Shown one piece after another: positions 8,599-17,466 of a stretch of DNA of 64,000 nucleotides. Source of the stretch: Ralstonia pickettii (lineage in GTDB: Bacteria > Pseudomonadota > Gammaproteobacteria > Burkholderiales > Burkholderiaceae). The number at the start of each line of letters is the position of its first letter. Within the stretch, counting starts at the first letter, position 1. The notes under the pieces are model-generated. The model was not told where the DNA came from. It searched no databases and worked only from the letters and a program-made list of their open reading frames with translations. Made by a program: the position numbers and the translations under genes. Location: contig NZ_CP066771.1 of assembly GCF_016466415.2 (NCBI RefSeq), forward strand, positions 186,001-250,000. Reading direction: 5' to 3'.

Positions 8599-9566
8599 TG
8601 GAAAACAAAGCCCACGCATTCCTGGCCGGGCTGTTTACGATCGGGCTGGCCATCTTCATGGGCCTGGCGGTCATGTGGTTCAACCGCGACCAGACCGTGC
8701 GCGTGCCCTACGAAGTGGTCACCCGCTCCACTGTCAACGGGCTGAACCCGCAGGCTTCCGTGAAATACCGCGGCTTGGACGTCGGCAAGGTCGACAGCAT
8801 CCGCTTTGACGACAAGGTGCCGGGGCAGATCGTCGTGCGTGTGCTGGTCGACAAGGATGCGCCCATCACCACGACGACGTATGGGCGCCTGGCGTACCAG
8901 GGCGTGACGGGCCTCGCCTATGTGCAGCTCGACGACCGCGGTTTCGACAACAGCCAGCACGCGCCCAGTCCCGTGCGTCTGGCCACTTCCCAGAAGGATC
9001 CCGCGCGCATCCGCATGGACGCCGGCTTTCTGGACGAATTGGACAAGCGCGGCGACCAGATGCTGTCCAAGCTCGATCAGACGCTCAGTTCGCTGTCGAT
9101 CATGTTCGACGACGAGCACCGCCAGCAGGTCACTGCGTCGCTGCAAGCGTTCCAGAAGACGATGGACGCCTACAGCACGCTCGCGCAGCAGGCGGAGCCG
9201 ACCATGCGCCGCCTGCCGCAGATTGCTGACAACCTCGACTCCACGCTGGTGGCCACGCGCAAGCTCACGCAGTCGCTGTCCGATCCGAAGGGGCCTTTGA
9301 TGACGACGCTCTCCGGTGCCGGCACCGATCTGACGGCCGCAACGCAGTCGATGCAATCCGCAGCCAACGTGTTGACGTACGAAACGCTGCCGCAGCTCAA
9401 TGGCTTTGCACGCGAGGCCCGCCAGGCCGTGCGCGGTTTCGACCATGCCGTGACCGACTTCAACGCCCGGCCGCAAAGCGTGCTGTTTGGCCCCGCACCC
9501 GGCGCGCCTGGCCCCGGTGAAACCGGCTTCACCGCGCCCGCCGCCCGCGCTTCGGCTCAGCCCTGA
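8598..9566 (+). CDS. MCE (MlaD-like) protein of the lipid ABC transporter
   Basis: This 322-residue protein has one N-terminal transmembrane helix (about residues 8-28), a single MCE domain (about 38-115; VNGLNPQASVKYRGLDVGKV) and a long helical C-terminal region. MCE proteins form periplasmic hexameric rings or tubes that guide lipids between membranes (family knowledge). The ATG at 8598 shares a base with the ATPase stop, and AGGAGG lies just before it within the end of that gene. A TTG one codon earlier is less likely. The helical tail is longer than in E. coli MlaD (183 residues). Confidence 0.9.
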   Translation: MENKAHAFLAGLFTIGLAIFMGLAVMWFNRDQTVRVPYEVVTRSTVNGLNPQASVKYRGLDVGKVDSIRFDDKVPGQIVVRVLVDKDAPITTTTYGRLAYQGVTGLAYVQLDDRGFDNSQHAPSPVRLATSQKDPARIRMDAGFLDELDKRGDQMLSKLDQTLSSLSIMFDDEHRQQVTASLQAFQKTMDAYSTLAQQAEPTMRRLPQIADNLDSTLVATRKLTQSLSDPKGPLMTTLSGAGTDLTAATQSMQSAANVLTYETLPQLNGFAREARQAVRGFDHAVTDFNARPQSVLFGPAPGAPGPGETGFTAPAARASAQP

Positions 9567-9575
9567 GGAGATTCC

Positions 9576-10241
9576 ATGCCGATGTTGTCCGCTGTGTTCC
9601 GCCGCGCGTGCGCGCTGCCTGCCCTGATGGCGCTGTCGCTGCTGGCAGCTTGCTCCAGCGCGCCGGTGGCGCCCGCCGCCCTCTATGACTTTGGACTCGC
9701 GCCGGCCGCAAGCGCCGGCGCGCGCCTGCCCACCGCCTTGCGCGTGGCCGACGTGGCCGGCCCGGGCTGGATGGACGGCAACGCCATCTATTACCGCCTC
9801 GCCTATGCGCAAGGCCAGCGTACCGACGCCTACGCCAACAGCCGCTGGGTGGAATCGCCCGTGAGTCTGTTCGATGCCCGTTTGCGCAATGCGGCGGCAG
9901 GGCGCGGCCAGGTGATCGGCTATCCCACGCCCGATGTGCCGAGCCTGCGTGTCGAGCTGGTCGATTTTTCACAGGTATTCGACAGGCCCGATGCCAGCCG
10001 CGGCGTGGTGCGCCTGCGTGCAACCGTGTCACTGGCGCGTGGTGTGATCGACCAGCGCGTGGTACAGGCGGACGCGCCGGCCCCGAGCCCGGACGCTGCA
10101 GGCGGCGTGGCCGCCCTCACGCAGGCATCGGACAAGGCCATCGGCGAGGTGCTCGACTGGGTGGCGGGCCTGCCGCTCGCGGCCTCCGCCTCTTCGACAC
10201 CGGCAACGCCCGGCGCTGCACTTGGCTCGCGCCGGCGCTAA
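9576..10241 (+). CDS. PqiC-like transport-associated outer-membrane lipoprotein
   Basis: This 221-residue lipoprotein has a signal peptide with lipobox LLAAC (Cys near residue 26). The remainder resembles the ABC-transport auxiliary lipoprotein family (PqiC/YmbA): an N-terminal YDFGLAP strand, VADVAGPGWMDGNAIYYRLAY, and a C-terminal helix ALTQASDKAIGEVLDWV. It is nine bases downstream of the MCE gene, so it completes the operon. Such lipoproteins sit in the outer membrane and dock the MCE tube (family knowledge). Its presence in place of MlaC makes this system closer to Pqi-type or mixed MCE systems than to classical Mla. Confidence 0.8.
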   Translation: MPMLSAVFRRACALPALMALSLLAACSSAPVAPAALYDFGLAPAASAGARLPTALRVADVAGPGWMDGNAIYYRLAYAQGQRTDAYANSRWVESPVSLFDARLRNAAAGRGQVIGYPTPDVPSLRVELVDFSQVFDRPDASRGVVRLRATVSLARGVIDQRVVQADAPAPSPDAAGGVAALTQASDKAIGEVLDWVAGLPLAASASSTPATPGAALGSRRR

Positions 10242-10279
10242 TACCGCCACCTCTGGACCGGATGGAGGAACCATCCGTG

Positions 10280-11545
10280 ATGCGCGGCATCGGACGCTAT
10301 GATGGACGGCTTTTTCCGGCCACGTCCGCTCCTCCTTCTAGCTCGCTTCTTCCGGTGACGGACCTCCACGCGCAACCCGCTGCACCCACCCAGCATCGCC
10401 ACTCGCCGCTTGCGCGCGCCGGGCTGGGGTGGTTCGTGCTGCTGGTCGTCTACGCAAGCCTGTATCCGTTTGCCGGCTGGACAGACACCGGCGTGTCGCC
10501 GTTCGCCTTCCTGAGCGCACCGCTGCCGCGCTACAACACCGCCTTCGACATGCTCACCAACGTGTGGGGCTACATGCCGCTGGGCATGCTGACGGTGCTG
10601 GCGCTGCACCCGCGCATCACCGGCTGGCGCGCGGTCTTGCTGGCGCTGCTGGCGGGGTTGCTGCTCTCCGGCGCGATGGAGGCGATCCAGACCTATCTGC
10701 CCACGCGCGTGTCCTCCAATGTCGATCTGGCGACGAACACGCTCGGCGCCTTGCTGGGCGGCCTCGTCATGCTGCCTTTTGCGGCGCGGCTGATCGACCG
10801 CGGCGGGCTGCGCCGCCTGCGCCGCCGGTGGTTCGAGCCCCATGCGACCTTTGCCATCCTGCTGATGCTGGTGTGGCCGTTCGCACAGATTTTTCCGCAG
10901 GAATTCCTCTTCAGCATGGGCGGAGTGATCCGCAGCATCCTGCTCGATCCATCGCCGGATGCGTTTGTGGTCAATCTCCTTAACGGCTGGTTTCCCGAGC
11001 TGTTCGACTGGCAGGACAAGCTGACGGCGCACCCGGAAGCACTGCAGCGCCAGGAACTGCTGGAAGCGCTCATCACCGCTTGCAGCTGGATCGGCACGGG
11101 GCTGCTGGCCAGCGTGGCCATGCGCCGTGGTGCGCCCATGCTGCGGCTGCTGGCTGCGCTGCTGGCCGGCGCGCTGCTGGTCAAGGCGGGGGCGACGGTG
11201 CTGCAGTTTCCGCTGGGCGGCGCGTGGGATTGGCTTTCCTCCGGTGCGCGATTCGGGTTGATTGTCGGCTCGCTGGTGCTCGTGCTGTTGGTGCGGCTGC
11301 CGCGCTGGTTGCGCGGCGCGCTGGCCATGACGTTGCTGATTGCGCTGATCGTTCTGTCCAACGTCTTGCCGCCGAGCCCGTATTCGTGGGTGTCCGCGCA
11401 AAGCTGGCGGCTGGGGCGTTTCGTCCATTTCAACAGCCTGTCGCAATGGATCGGCTGGCTGTGGCCGTTTCTCGGCCTCGGCTATCTCGCCTGGCGCGCC
11501 GAGCAGACGCAGCTGCAGCGGCGCGCCGGACGTCACGCGCGTTGA
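10280..11545 (+). CDS. VanZ-like multi-spanning membrane protein
   Basis: This protein of about 421 residues has a VanZ-type N-terminal half: YASLYPFAGW, a block of helices, and NVWGYMPLGML with the acidic helix GAMEAIQTYLPTRVSSNVDLATNTLGALLG. Several additional hydrophobic helices follow, giving roughly 9-11 membrane segments. Three starts are possible; GGAGGAA at 10265-10270 fits GTG 10277 or ATG 10280 better than the ATG at 10262. VanZ-family function is poorly defined outside teicoplanin resistance. It follows the MCE operon by about 40 bases and may be cotranscribed; no functional link is proven. Confidence 0.8.
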   Translation: MRGIGRYDGRLFPATSAPPSSSLLPVTDLHAQPAAPTQHRHSPLARAGLGWFVLLVVYASLYPFAGWTDTGVSPFAFLSAPLPRYNTAFDMLTNVWGYMPLGMLTVLALHPRITGWRAVLLALLAGLLLSGAMEAIQTYLPTRVSSNVDLATNTLGALLGGLVMLPFAARLIDRGGLRRLRRRWFEPHATFAILLMLVWPFAQIFPQEFLFSMGGVIRSILLDPSPDAFVVNLLNGWFPELFDWQDKLTAHPEALQRQELLEALITACSWIGTGLLASVAMRRGAPMLRLLAALLAGALLVKAGATVLQFPLGGAWDWLSSGARFGLIVGSLVLVLLVRLPRWLRGALAMTLLIALIVLSNVLPPSPYSWVSAQSWRLGRFVHFNSLSQWIGWLWPFLGLGYLAWRAEQTQLQRRAGRHAR

Positions 11546-12777
11546 GTGCCCGCCGCAGCAGATGCGGGATGCGGTGAGGCAGCGCGCCGCACCGCGATCA
11601 GCGCTGCCAGCGCCGCAAGATACATTGCCGCCATGGCGACAAAACCCGCGCGCCACCCAAACAAGCCCGTCGACAATGCTGCCACGCCCAGGCCGATGAG
11701 CGCGCCGCCCTTGGCTGCGCTGCTGCACAACCCCAACGCAAAGCCTTGGCGGTGTTCCGGGCTGGTTTCCACCACCAGGCTATTGAGCACCGGCAGCAGG
11801 CCGCCCAGGCACAGGCCCCACGCCAGGCGCGCAGCAATGAATGCGTTTTCTCCTTGCGCAATGCCCTGCCAGAGCGCGGTGAGGCCGCAGACAGCGGTCA
11901 ACGCACAGACGCGCCCCAGCGTGACATGCACGGGCAGGCTCGCAAAACGCTTTGCCCACCAGCGCGCAGACAGCGCCAGTGTCGCGGCCGTGGCACTGTA
12001 GGCCAAGCCTGCCAGCATCACCGACCCATGCAGCGTCTCCGTGATGTAGGGTGCAAGAAAGCCTTGCGGCATGACGCGCGCCGCCTGCACTGCCACCATG
12101 CCCAGCAGCAGCCCGATCACCAGGCCACCCAGCGGAGCGCGACCTGCCCGGCGAGCGTCGGCGTCCTGGTGGATCTCGGACGTTGGAGCGGGCTTGATGG
12201 CGGGCAGACAGAACATCGCCAGCGGAATGCACGCCAGGATCACCGCAGCGCCCGCCGTGTTCGCCATGCGGAAGCCCATCCACCCCACGAGCCACGCACC
12301 GACGGGCGGCGCCATGAAGCTGCCGCACGCCGTGACGGTCTGCAGATCGGCGAAGACGCGCCGGCGCATGTCGGCAGGTGCCACGCGCATCGCGTAGATC
12401 TGTGCGGCTGCCAGAAAGCCGGCCAGTCCGCCTTGCACGGTGCGCGCCAGCAGCACGCTGGCCGCCGAGTCCGCATAGACCGACCACAGCTGCGACGCTG
12501 CCAGCGCGATGAGCGCTCGCAGGATCATCGGCTTGGGTCCGACGCGATCAGCCAGGCGGCCCCACCAGGGCGCGGTGATGAGCGTGGCGGCCATCGGCGC
12601 GAAGTACGCTGCGCTCGCCACCCATGCGAACGGCACACGCGGCACCGGCGACAGCTCGCGCAGGAACAGTGGCCAGAACGGCCCCGTCATTTCCATCGCG
12701 CCCATTGAAAGGGCCTGGATGACGAGGAGCCACCGAATGGCCCCGCGCCACGCGTCCACGGGCGTTGCGGAGCTCAT
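11533..12777 (-). CDS. MFS transporter, probable siderophore exporter
   Basis: This 414-residue protein has 12 predicted membrane helices and the MFS loop motif GRLADRVGPKP between helices 2 and 3. Its start codon overlaps the stop of the NIS siderophore synthetase (ATGA), so the two are translationally coupled. In Legionella (lbtA-lbtB) and Francisella (fslA-fslB) an NIS synthetase is likewise followed by an MFS exporter for rhizoferrin; by that analogy this protein should export the siderophore. Its C-terminal codons overlap those of the convergent VanZ-like gene. The substrate is inferred from context only. Confidence 0.85.
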   Translation of the reverse strand: MSSATPVDAWRGAIRWLLVIQALSMGAMEMTGPFWPLFLRELSPVPRVPFAWVASAAYFAPMAATLITAPWWGRLADRVGPKPMILRALIALAASQLWSVYADSAASVLLARTVQGGLAGFLAAAQIYAMRVAPADMRRRVFADLQTVTACGSFMAPPVGAWLVGWMGFRMANTAGAAVILACIPLAMFCLPAIKPAPTSEIHQDADARRAGRAPLGGLVIGLLLGMVAVQAARVMPQGFLAPYITETLHGSVMLAGLAYSATAATLALSARWWAKRFASLPVHVTLGRVCALTAVCGLTALWQGIAQGENAFIAARLAWGLCLGGLLPVLNSLVVETSPEHRQGFALGLCSSAAKGGALIGLGVAALSTGLFGWRAGFVAMAAMYLAALAALIAVRRAASPHPASAAAGTQRA

Positions 12778-14741
12778 GTTCGAACCGCGTCGGCCAGCGG
12801 GTTAGGCAGCGCGGCGTGCATGTCGTCGGACTGGTCGCGCAGGCGCATGCGGACGAACGTCTTGAACGACCATGGCGCTTCGAGCAGCGCGTGACGCTCC
12901 TGCTTCCAGGTGTCGGCATCCAGCGCCGAGCGGTTTGCCTCGAACACGGCCTGCATGGCGTCATGCCACTGGCGTAGCCCGACGGCGCTACCGCGTTCGG
13001 GAAACAGCGCCAGCGCCAGCTCACCGATATGGCACAGCAGGAAGGCGTGGATCAGCTTCTTGCGCGGGATGTCCCGATCGGGATACGTGGTGTGGCCGGC
13101 ACGGAACGGCGTGATCGAGAAGCCTTGCGCCTGCAGCGCCGGCAGGGCGATCTTCACGTCGCCAAAGTCTCGCACCACCAGGCGCACCGGCATGCCGCCC
13201 TCGTCGATGACGACGAAGGTGTTCTGCTGATGCGCCTCCAACGCAATGCCGTAACGCAGATAGAGGCCGACGATGGCCGGAATGGCGACGTGCAGGTACG
13301 CATCGAAAAAGCGCGCAGCCCGCTCGGCGCGCGTGCCGTCGGCCTGGCGCGCCAGCACGGTGTCGAGCAGCAGCGGTGCTGCTGCGTGCGTCATGTCGGC
13401 GGTGAAGTCGGGCGTGAAGAGGGCGCCGACCGGCAGCAGCCGTTCGTTGCCGGCAATGCGTGCGGTCGGGTTGTCGCGCACGATCATCGAGAGATGCCGG
13501 GCGCGATCGTCGTCGGTGCCGGCCAAGTGGATGCCATGGCGCTCCGGCACGATTGATAGGACGCTCGCCAATGCTGCGTCGTTCGCGAGGATGCGTTCCA
13601 GCAGCGCACTCACGCGCGGGCCCATCACGGCCGATTTGGGCGATACGGTGCGCTCAACGCTGGTCAGCCGCATGCTGACCGGCAGCTTGAGCATCGGGCC
13701 GCCCGGCGCGTCGGTCGCGGCCACGGTGCGGAATGACATCGTTGGCCGGGCGGCAATGTTGATGTCCGGCAAACGGATCAATTCGCCTGCGGCAAATTCT
13801 GCGGCGAAAGTCTCGCCGAGTGTCGTGTCGCGCTGCCAAGGGTGAACCGGCAGCGGCAGCCATGCTTCGGGCGCAAGCTGGCGCGCCAACAGGGCTTTGC
13901 GAAACGCCGCCATGGTCTCCGGGAACGTCGCCGCGAACCAATTGGCGTACGGCTGCACACCGTCCATCGACGTGACCTGCAGTCGGTGCGCCGCCACCGC
14001 CACCACGCCGATGGGCACCTGTGCCTCGAACTCTGGCGACAGCGCAATCACCTGGTCGGGAGCCAGTCCCAGCCGTGTCTTGTAGGCCGGATGCCACGGG
14101 TGGCCGCCGGTGCCCCACTGCTCGGTGCGCGCCAAGGCGAGGGGCGTGCCGTCGCCGCAGAGCAGGGCCAGCGCGTCTTGCCACGCGGCGGTGCGGTGCT
14201 CGGCAGCGAGACGTGCGCCCCAGGCGAGTCGATAGGCCTGGCACAGCGTGTCGTTGTCCTGGCTGTTGTCGAGTTCTGCCGCGAGCCGGCCGATGGCGGC
14301 GAGGCGATGGGCCTCGGCGGCATCGCCCATGTCCAGCATGGGCGCGAGCCAGTGGAGCAGGGCTGATGGATGTTCAATCGGCGTCGGCGGGCGCTCGTGC
14401 GCCAGCACGGCGACATCGCCCGTCAGCGTCCAGCTTCCTAGCGCGCCGGGCCGCAGCCCGGTAAAGCGCAACAGCACGCGCTGCTGCCAGATGGGCAGCA
14501 AGGTCACATCGGCCCGTGTATCGGCGATGAGTTGATCTGCGCTGAGCAGCGCTTCACGAAACAGCGCCTGCAGCAGGCGCGACAGCACGCGGCGGCGTGC
14601 CAACTGCTGCGCTGTCGACCAATGTTCGGTCCGCACGCCGGCTTCGCGCAGCGCAGGAATGGATTCAAGGCGGAGGTTGCCGGCCGCAACGGCAGCGGAT
14701 GCGGTTGCGGTGTGGGCGGCGGTATCAGATCGTCGTTGCAC
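12774..14741 (-). CDS. IucA/IucC-family (NIS) siderophore synthetase, rhizoferrin synthetase candidate
   Basis: This 655-residue NRPS-independent siderophore synthetase adenylates a carboxylate such as citrate and condenses it with an amine. Family motifs are intact: GGHPWHPAYKTRLG, LPVHPWQ, ARPTMSFRT, KLPVSMRLTSVERTVSP and EAHQQNTFVV, followed by a C-terminal ferric-reductase-transporter-like (FhuF-type) tail. Start: GTG at 14741 because GTAGGAG lies five bases before it; the ORF stays open upstream without a better site. A single synthetase plus exporter, with no amino-acid or PLP enzymes beside it, matches rhizoferrin loci (two citrates plus putrescine). R. pickettii is reported to make S,S-rhizoferrin, which supports but does not prove the product. 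Confidence 0.88.
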   Translation of the reverse strand: MQRRSDTAAHTATASAAVAAGNLRLESIPALREAGVRTEHWSTAQQLARRRVLSRLLQALFREALLSADQLIADTRADVTLLPIWQQRVLLRFTGLRPGALGSWTLTGDVAVLAHERPPTPIEHPSALLHWLAPMLDMGDAAEAHRLAAIGRLAAELDNSQDNDTLCQAYRLAWGARLAAEHRTAAWQDALALLCGDGTPLALARTEQWGTGGHPWHPAYKTRLGLAPDQVIALSPEFEAQVPIGVVAVAAHRLQVTSMDGVQPYANWFAATFPETMAAFRKALLARQLAPEAWLPLPVHPWQRDTTLGETFAAEFAAGELIRLPDINIAARPTMSFRTVAATDAPGGPMLKLPVSMRLTSVERTVSPKSAVMGPRVSALLERILANDAALASVLSIVPERHGIHLAGTDDDRARHLSMIVRDNPTARIAGNERLLPVGALFTPDFTADMTHAAAPLLLDTVLARQADGTRAERAARFFDAYLHVAIPAIVGLYLRYGIALEAHQQNTFVVIDEGGMPVRLVVRDFGDVKIALPALQAQGFSITPFRAGHTTYPDRDIPRKKLIHAFLLCHIGELALALFPERGSAVGLRQWHDAMQAVFEANRSALDADTWKQERHALLEAPWSFKTFVRMRLRDQSDDMHAALPNPLADAVRT

Positions 14742-14946
14742 GAGGGCTCCTACGGGACATGAGCGTGTGCAGGCGAGCGGGGCTCGGCCCTGCAGCACAG
14801 GGGGGGTCCAGATGTAGGGGCCGCTTCAGAGACAGGCGGGAATATCACGCTCCCATGGGCCAGCAGCCGGGAGGTGCGTTCTTCTACGGAGGTGCGCGAT
14901 GCGGGCAGTTGGGTCGGCTACGCGAAGGCACCATTTGGTGCGCTGC
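14742..14946 (-). other. Long untranslated leader of the siderophore operon
   Basis: About 198 bases lie between the predicted transcription start (near 14939) and the GTG at 14741. They contain GCACCAAATGGTGC, a potential hairpin near the 5' end, and a short ATG-initiated frame of 16 codons just after it (MVPSRSRP...). I cannot tell whether this frame is translated. No other gene is seen. Confidence 0.35.
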
Positions 14947-14976
14947 AGTGTAGGTGAGAATGATTCGCACTTGCAA
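14947..14976 (-). promoter_or_regulatory. Fur-regulated promoter of the siderophore operon
   Basis: On the minus strand TTGCAA (14971-14976) and TACACT (14947-14952) form a -35/-10 pair with an 18-base spacer. A Fur-box-like sequence, plus strand TGAGAATGATTCGCACTTGCA (14955-14975 region), fills the spacer and -35; its core GAGAATGATT matches Fur half-sites. Iron-loaded Fur bound here would block RNA polymerase. The assignment is by eye and fits the siderophore gene it precedes. Confidence 0.65.
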
Positions 14977-15125
14977 CAAAAATCCATCAATCCAATGGGG
15001 GATGGGACGGTGCCGGCGCGAGTCGTCTTCACGTAACCGACATGAATCCTTTCTACCGTAGCGCGTGTTGAGCGGACGGCGCGCGCTGCACAGTCCGGCT
15101 CGCTGATGTCATCAGGAGGTCATCC

Positions 15126-15266
15126 GTGTCTGCAAGCCAAGACGCCAACGCTCCTCATCGATTGCCCGTGGTGTCTGCAGGCGCAGCCGCGCTGTCTGCG
15201 CTTGCGTTGAGCGGTGGCGATGCGGCTGATCCTCATGTGCCTCTCGTGATCCACACCGTCGACTGA
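15126..15266 (+). CDS. Small hypothetical protein of 46 residues
   Basis: A GTG-initiated frame is preceded by a perfect AGGAGGT ribosome site at 15114-15120, five bases before the start. The peptide begins MSASQDANAPHRLPVV, has a small hydrophobic stretch SAGAAALSALALSGG and ends HVPLVIHTVD. It matches no family I know. It lies between the Fur-controlled promoter, which faces the other way, and the phospholipase gene 83 bases downstream. It could be a small membrane-active or secreted peptide, or a translated leader of the phospholipase transcript; the ribosome site is the main evidence that it is real. Confidence 0.5.
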   Translation: MSASQDANAPHRLPVVSAGAAALSALALSGGDAADPHVPLVIHTVD

Positions 15267-15348
15267 CTGCGTTCGCTCGCGCTCAGTCAGGCGTTGCCCC
15301 GTGTTGTCCCCCCCAACCTCCCAAATACACAGACATCAGGACGAGAAC

Positions 15349-17451
15349 ATGACCTCCAACAGTCGCCGTGGTTTTCTCCGTTCCGCTGCCCAACTGGCTG
15401 CTGCCTCCGCAGCCATGGGCGCGGTGCCCGAAGGCATTCGCCAGGCGCTGGCGATTCCCGCCCATAACGCGCACCGCAACATCGAGGACGTGCAGCACAT
15501 CGTGATCCTCATGCAGGAAAACCGCTCGTTCGACCATTACTTCGGCACGCTCCGCGGCGTGCGTGGGTATGGCGATACGCGCACCGTCACGCTGCCGAGC
15601 GGCAAGAGCGTGTGGCATCAGCCGGTGGCCGGTGGCGTGGGCGAAGTGCTGCCGTTCCGCCCGAGTGCGCCCGATCTGGGCCTGCAGTTCCTGCAAGACT
15701 TGCCGCACGGCTGGAACGACACGCACCTTGCCGTCAACGGCGGCCGCTATGACGGCTGGGTCCCGCACAAGGGCACCACGACGATGGCGTATCTCACACG
15801 CCAGGACATTCCGTTCCACTACGCCCTGGCCGACGCCTTCACCATTTGCGACGCCTATCATTGCGCCACGCCCACGTCGACCGACCCGAACCGCTACTAC
15901 ATGTGGACAGGCTATGTCGGCAACGACAACGTCGGCGGCGGCCCGGTAATCGACAACGCAGAAGCCGGCTACGGCTGGTCGACGTATCCGGAAGTGCTGG
16001 AGGCCGCCGGAATTTCGTGGAAGATCTATCAGGACATCGGTACCGGGCTGGACGCCGCAGGTTCCTGGGGCTGGACGAGCGACGCCTACATCGGCAACTA
16101 CGGCGACAACTCGCTGCTGTACTTCAAGCAATATCAGAACGCGCAGCCTGGCAACCCGCTGTACGACAAGGCGCGCACCGGCACCAACGCAGCGGCCGGA
16201 GAGGGCTACTTCGACATCTTGAAGCGCGACGTGCAGAACGGCACGCTGCCGCAGGTATCGTGGATTGCCGCGCCGGAAGCGTTCTCCGAGCACCCGAACT
16301 GGCCGGCCAACTACGGCGCCTGGTACATCGATCAGGTCTTGCAGGTGCTGACCTCCAACCCCCAGGTGTGGAGCAAGACCGCGGTGTTCATCACCTACGA
16401 CGAGAACGACGGCTTCTTCGATCACCTCGTCCCACCGTTCGCCGCGTCGGGCAGCAATGGACTGTCGACGGTCGATACCACGGGCGAATACTTCCCGGGC
16501 AACAGCACGTACAGTGCCGGCAGCTACGGCCTGGGCCAGCGCGTGCCGATGCTTGTGGTATCGCCGTGGTCAAAGGGCGGCTACGTGTGCTCCGAAACGT
16601 TCGACCACACGTCGATCATCCGTTTCATCGAGCAGCGCTTCAAGCGCACGCACGGCGTGAAGTCGCCGAACATCTCGAAGTGGCGTCGCGCCGTGTGCGG
16701 TGATCTGACGTCGGCGTTCAACTTCGCCACGCCCAACGAGGTGGTGCCTGCATTGCCGAGCACCGCAGCCTACGTGCCGAAGGACAAGCTGCGCCACGCC
16801 AGCTACGTGCCGCTGCCCCCGCTGGTGCAGGCCGTGCCGAAGCAGGAAGCGGGCGTGCGAGCGTCGCGTGCGCTGCCGTACGAACTTTTCGTGCGCGGGC
16901 GCCAGGACGAAGCCGCCGGCAAGTTCCAGCTGGAATTCGTGAACACCGGGGACGTGGGGGCAGCCTTCCTCGTCTACACCGCCGGCAGCACGGATGCACC
17001 GCGCACCTACACGGTCGAGGCAGGCAAGCGGCTGTCGGACAAGCTGGCCGTGAACGCAGGCGGCGCCTACGACTTCACGGTGCACGGTCCGAACGGCTTC
17101 CTGCGCCGCTTTGTCGGCAAGCTCACGCTGTCGGGCCTGCTGCGTCCGCACGGTCACGCGCTGGAAGTGAAGGAAGGCTACGACGTGGCCAACGGCAACC
17201 TGCAACTGCGCCTCATCAATCACGGCCGTGCGCCGACCGTCTTCACCATCAAGAGCGCTTACACGGGCGAAAGCGTGCAACGCGAAGTGCGCGGCGGTGA
17301 CGATGCGTCGGTGTACCTCGACTTGCGCAGCCACCACGCCTGGTATGACCTGACCGTCACGGCCAGCACCGATGCCGGTTTCGCGCGTCGCCTTGCCGGC
17401 CACGTTGAAACCGGCCGAGTCAGCGCGTCCGATCCGGCGCTGAGCGCGTAA
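15349..17451 (+). CDS. Phosphocholine-specific phospholipase C, Tat-exported
   Basis: This 700-residue phosphoesterase hydrolyses phospholipids at the headgroup phosphate. A twin-arginine signal SRRGFLRSAAQLAAASAA opens the protein. The catalytic domain begins at about residue 48 with HIVILMQENRSFDHYFG, the family's metal/nucleophile region, and contains TYDENDGFFDHLVPP. Two C-terminal DUF756 repeats follow at about residues 505-590 (YELFVRGRQDEAAGKFQLEF) and 600-685 (LEVKEGYDVANGNLQLRL). This domain set is that of PlcN/PlcH-type enzymes and the length is normal. Start ATG 15349 gives the Tat signal at the N-terminus. Expected location: secreted or periplasmic. A strong terminator follows. 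Confidence 0.92.
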   Translation: MTSNSRRGFLRSAAQLAAASAAMGAVPEGIRQALAIPAHNAHRNIEDVQHIVILMQENRSFDHYFGTLRGVRGYGDTRTVTLPSGKSVWHQPVAGGVGEVLPFRPSAPDLGLQFLQDLPHGWNDTHLAVNGGRYDGWVPHKGTTTMAYLTRQDIPFHYALADAFTICDAYHCATPTSTDPNRYYMWTGYVGNDNVGGGPVIDNAEAGYGWSTYPEVLEAAGISWKIYQDIGTGLDAAGSWGWTSDAYIGNYGDNSLLYFKQYQNAQPGNPLYDKARTGTNAAAGEGYFDILKRDVQNGTLPQVSWIAAPEAFSEHPNWPANYGAWYIDQVLQVLTSNPQVWSKTAVFITYDENDGFFDHLVPPFAASGSNGLSTVDTTGEYFPGNSTYSAGSYGLGQRVPMLVVSPWSKGGYVCSETFDHTSIIRFIEQRFKRTHGVKSPNISKWRRAVCGDLTSAFNFATPNEVVPALPSTAAYVPKDKLRHASYVPLPPLVQAVPKQEAGVRASRALPYELFVRGRQDEAAGKFQLEFVNTGDVGAAFLVYTAGSTDAPRTYTVEAGKRLSDKLAVNAGGAYDFTVHGPNGFLRRFVGKLTLSGLLRPHGHALEVKEGYDVANGNLQLRLINHGRAPTVFTIKSAYTGESVQREVRGGDDASVYLDLRSHHAWYDLTVTASTDAGFARRLAGHVETGRVSASDPALSA

Positions 17452-17466
17452 CCGCGGCCCAAGCAA

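Noticed and set aside
10238-11728. 496-codon open frame opposite the VanZ-like gene
   Set aside because: Low-complexity Gln/Arg/His translation opposite a membrane protein gene; typical antisense artefact.
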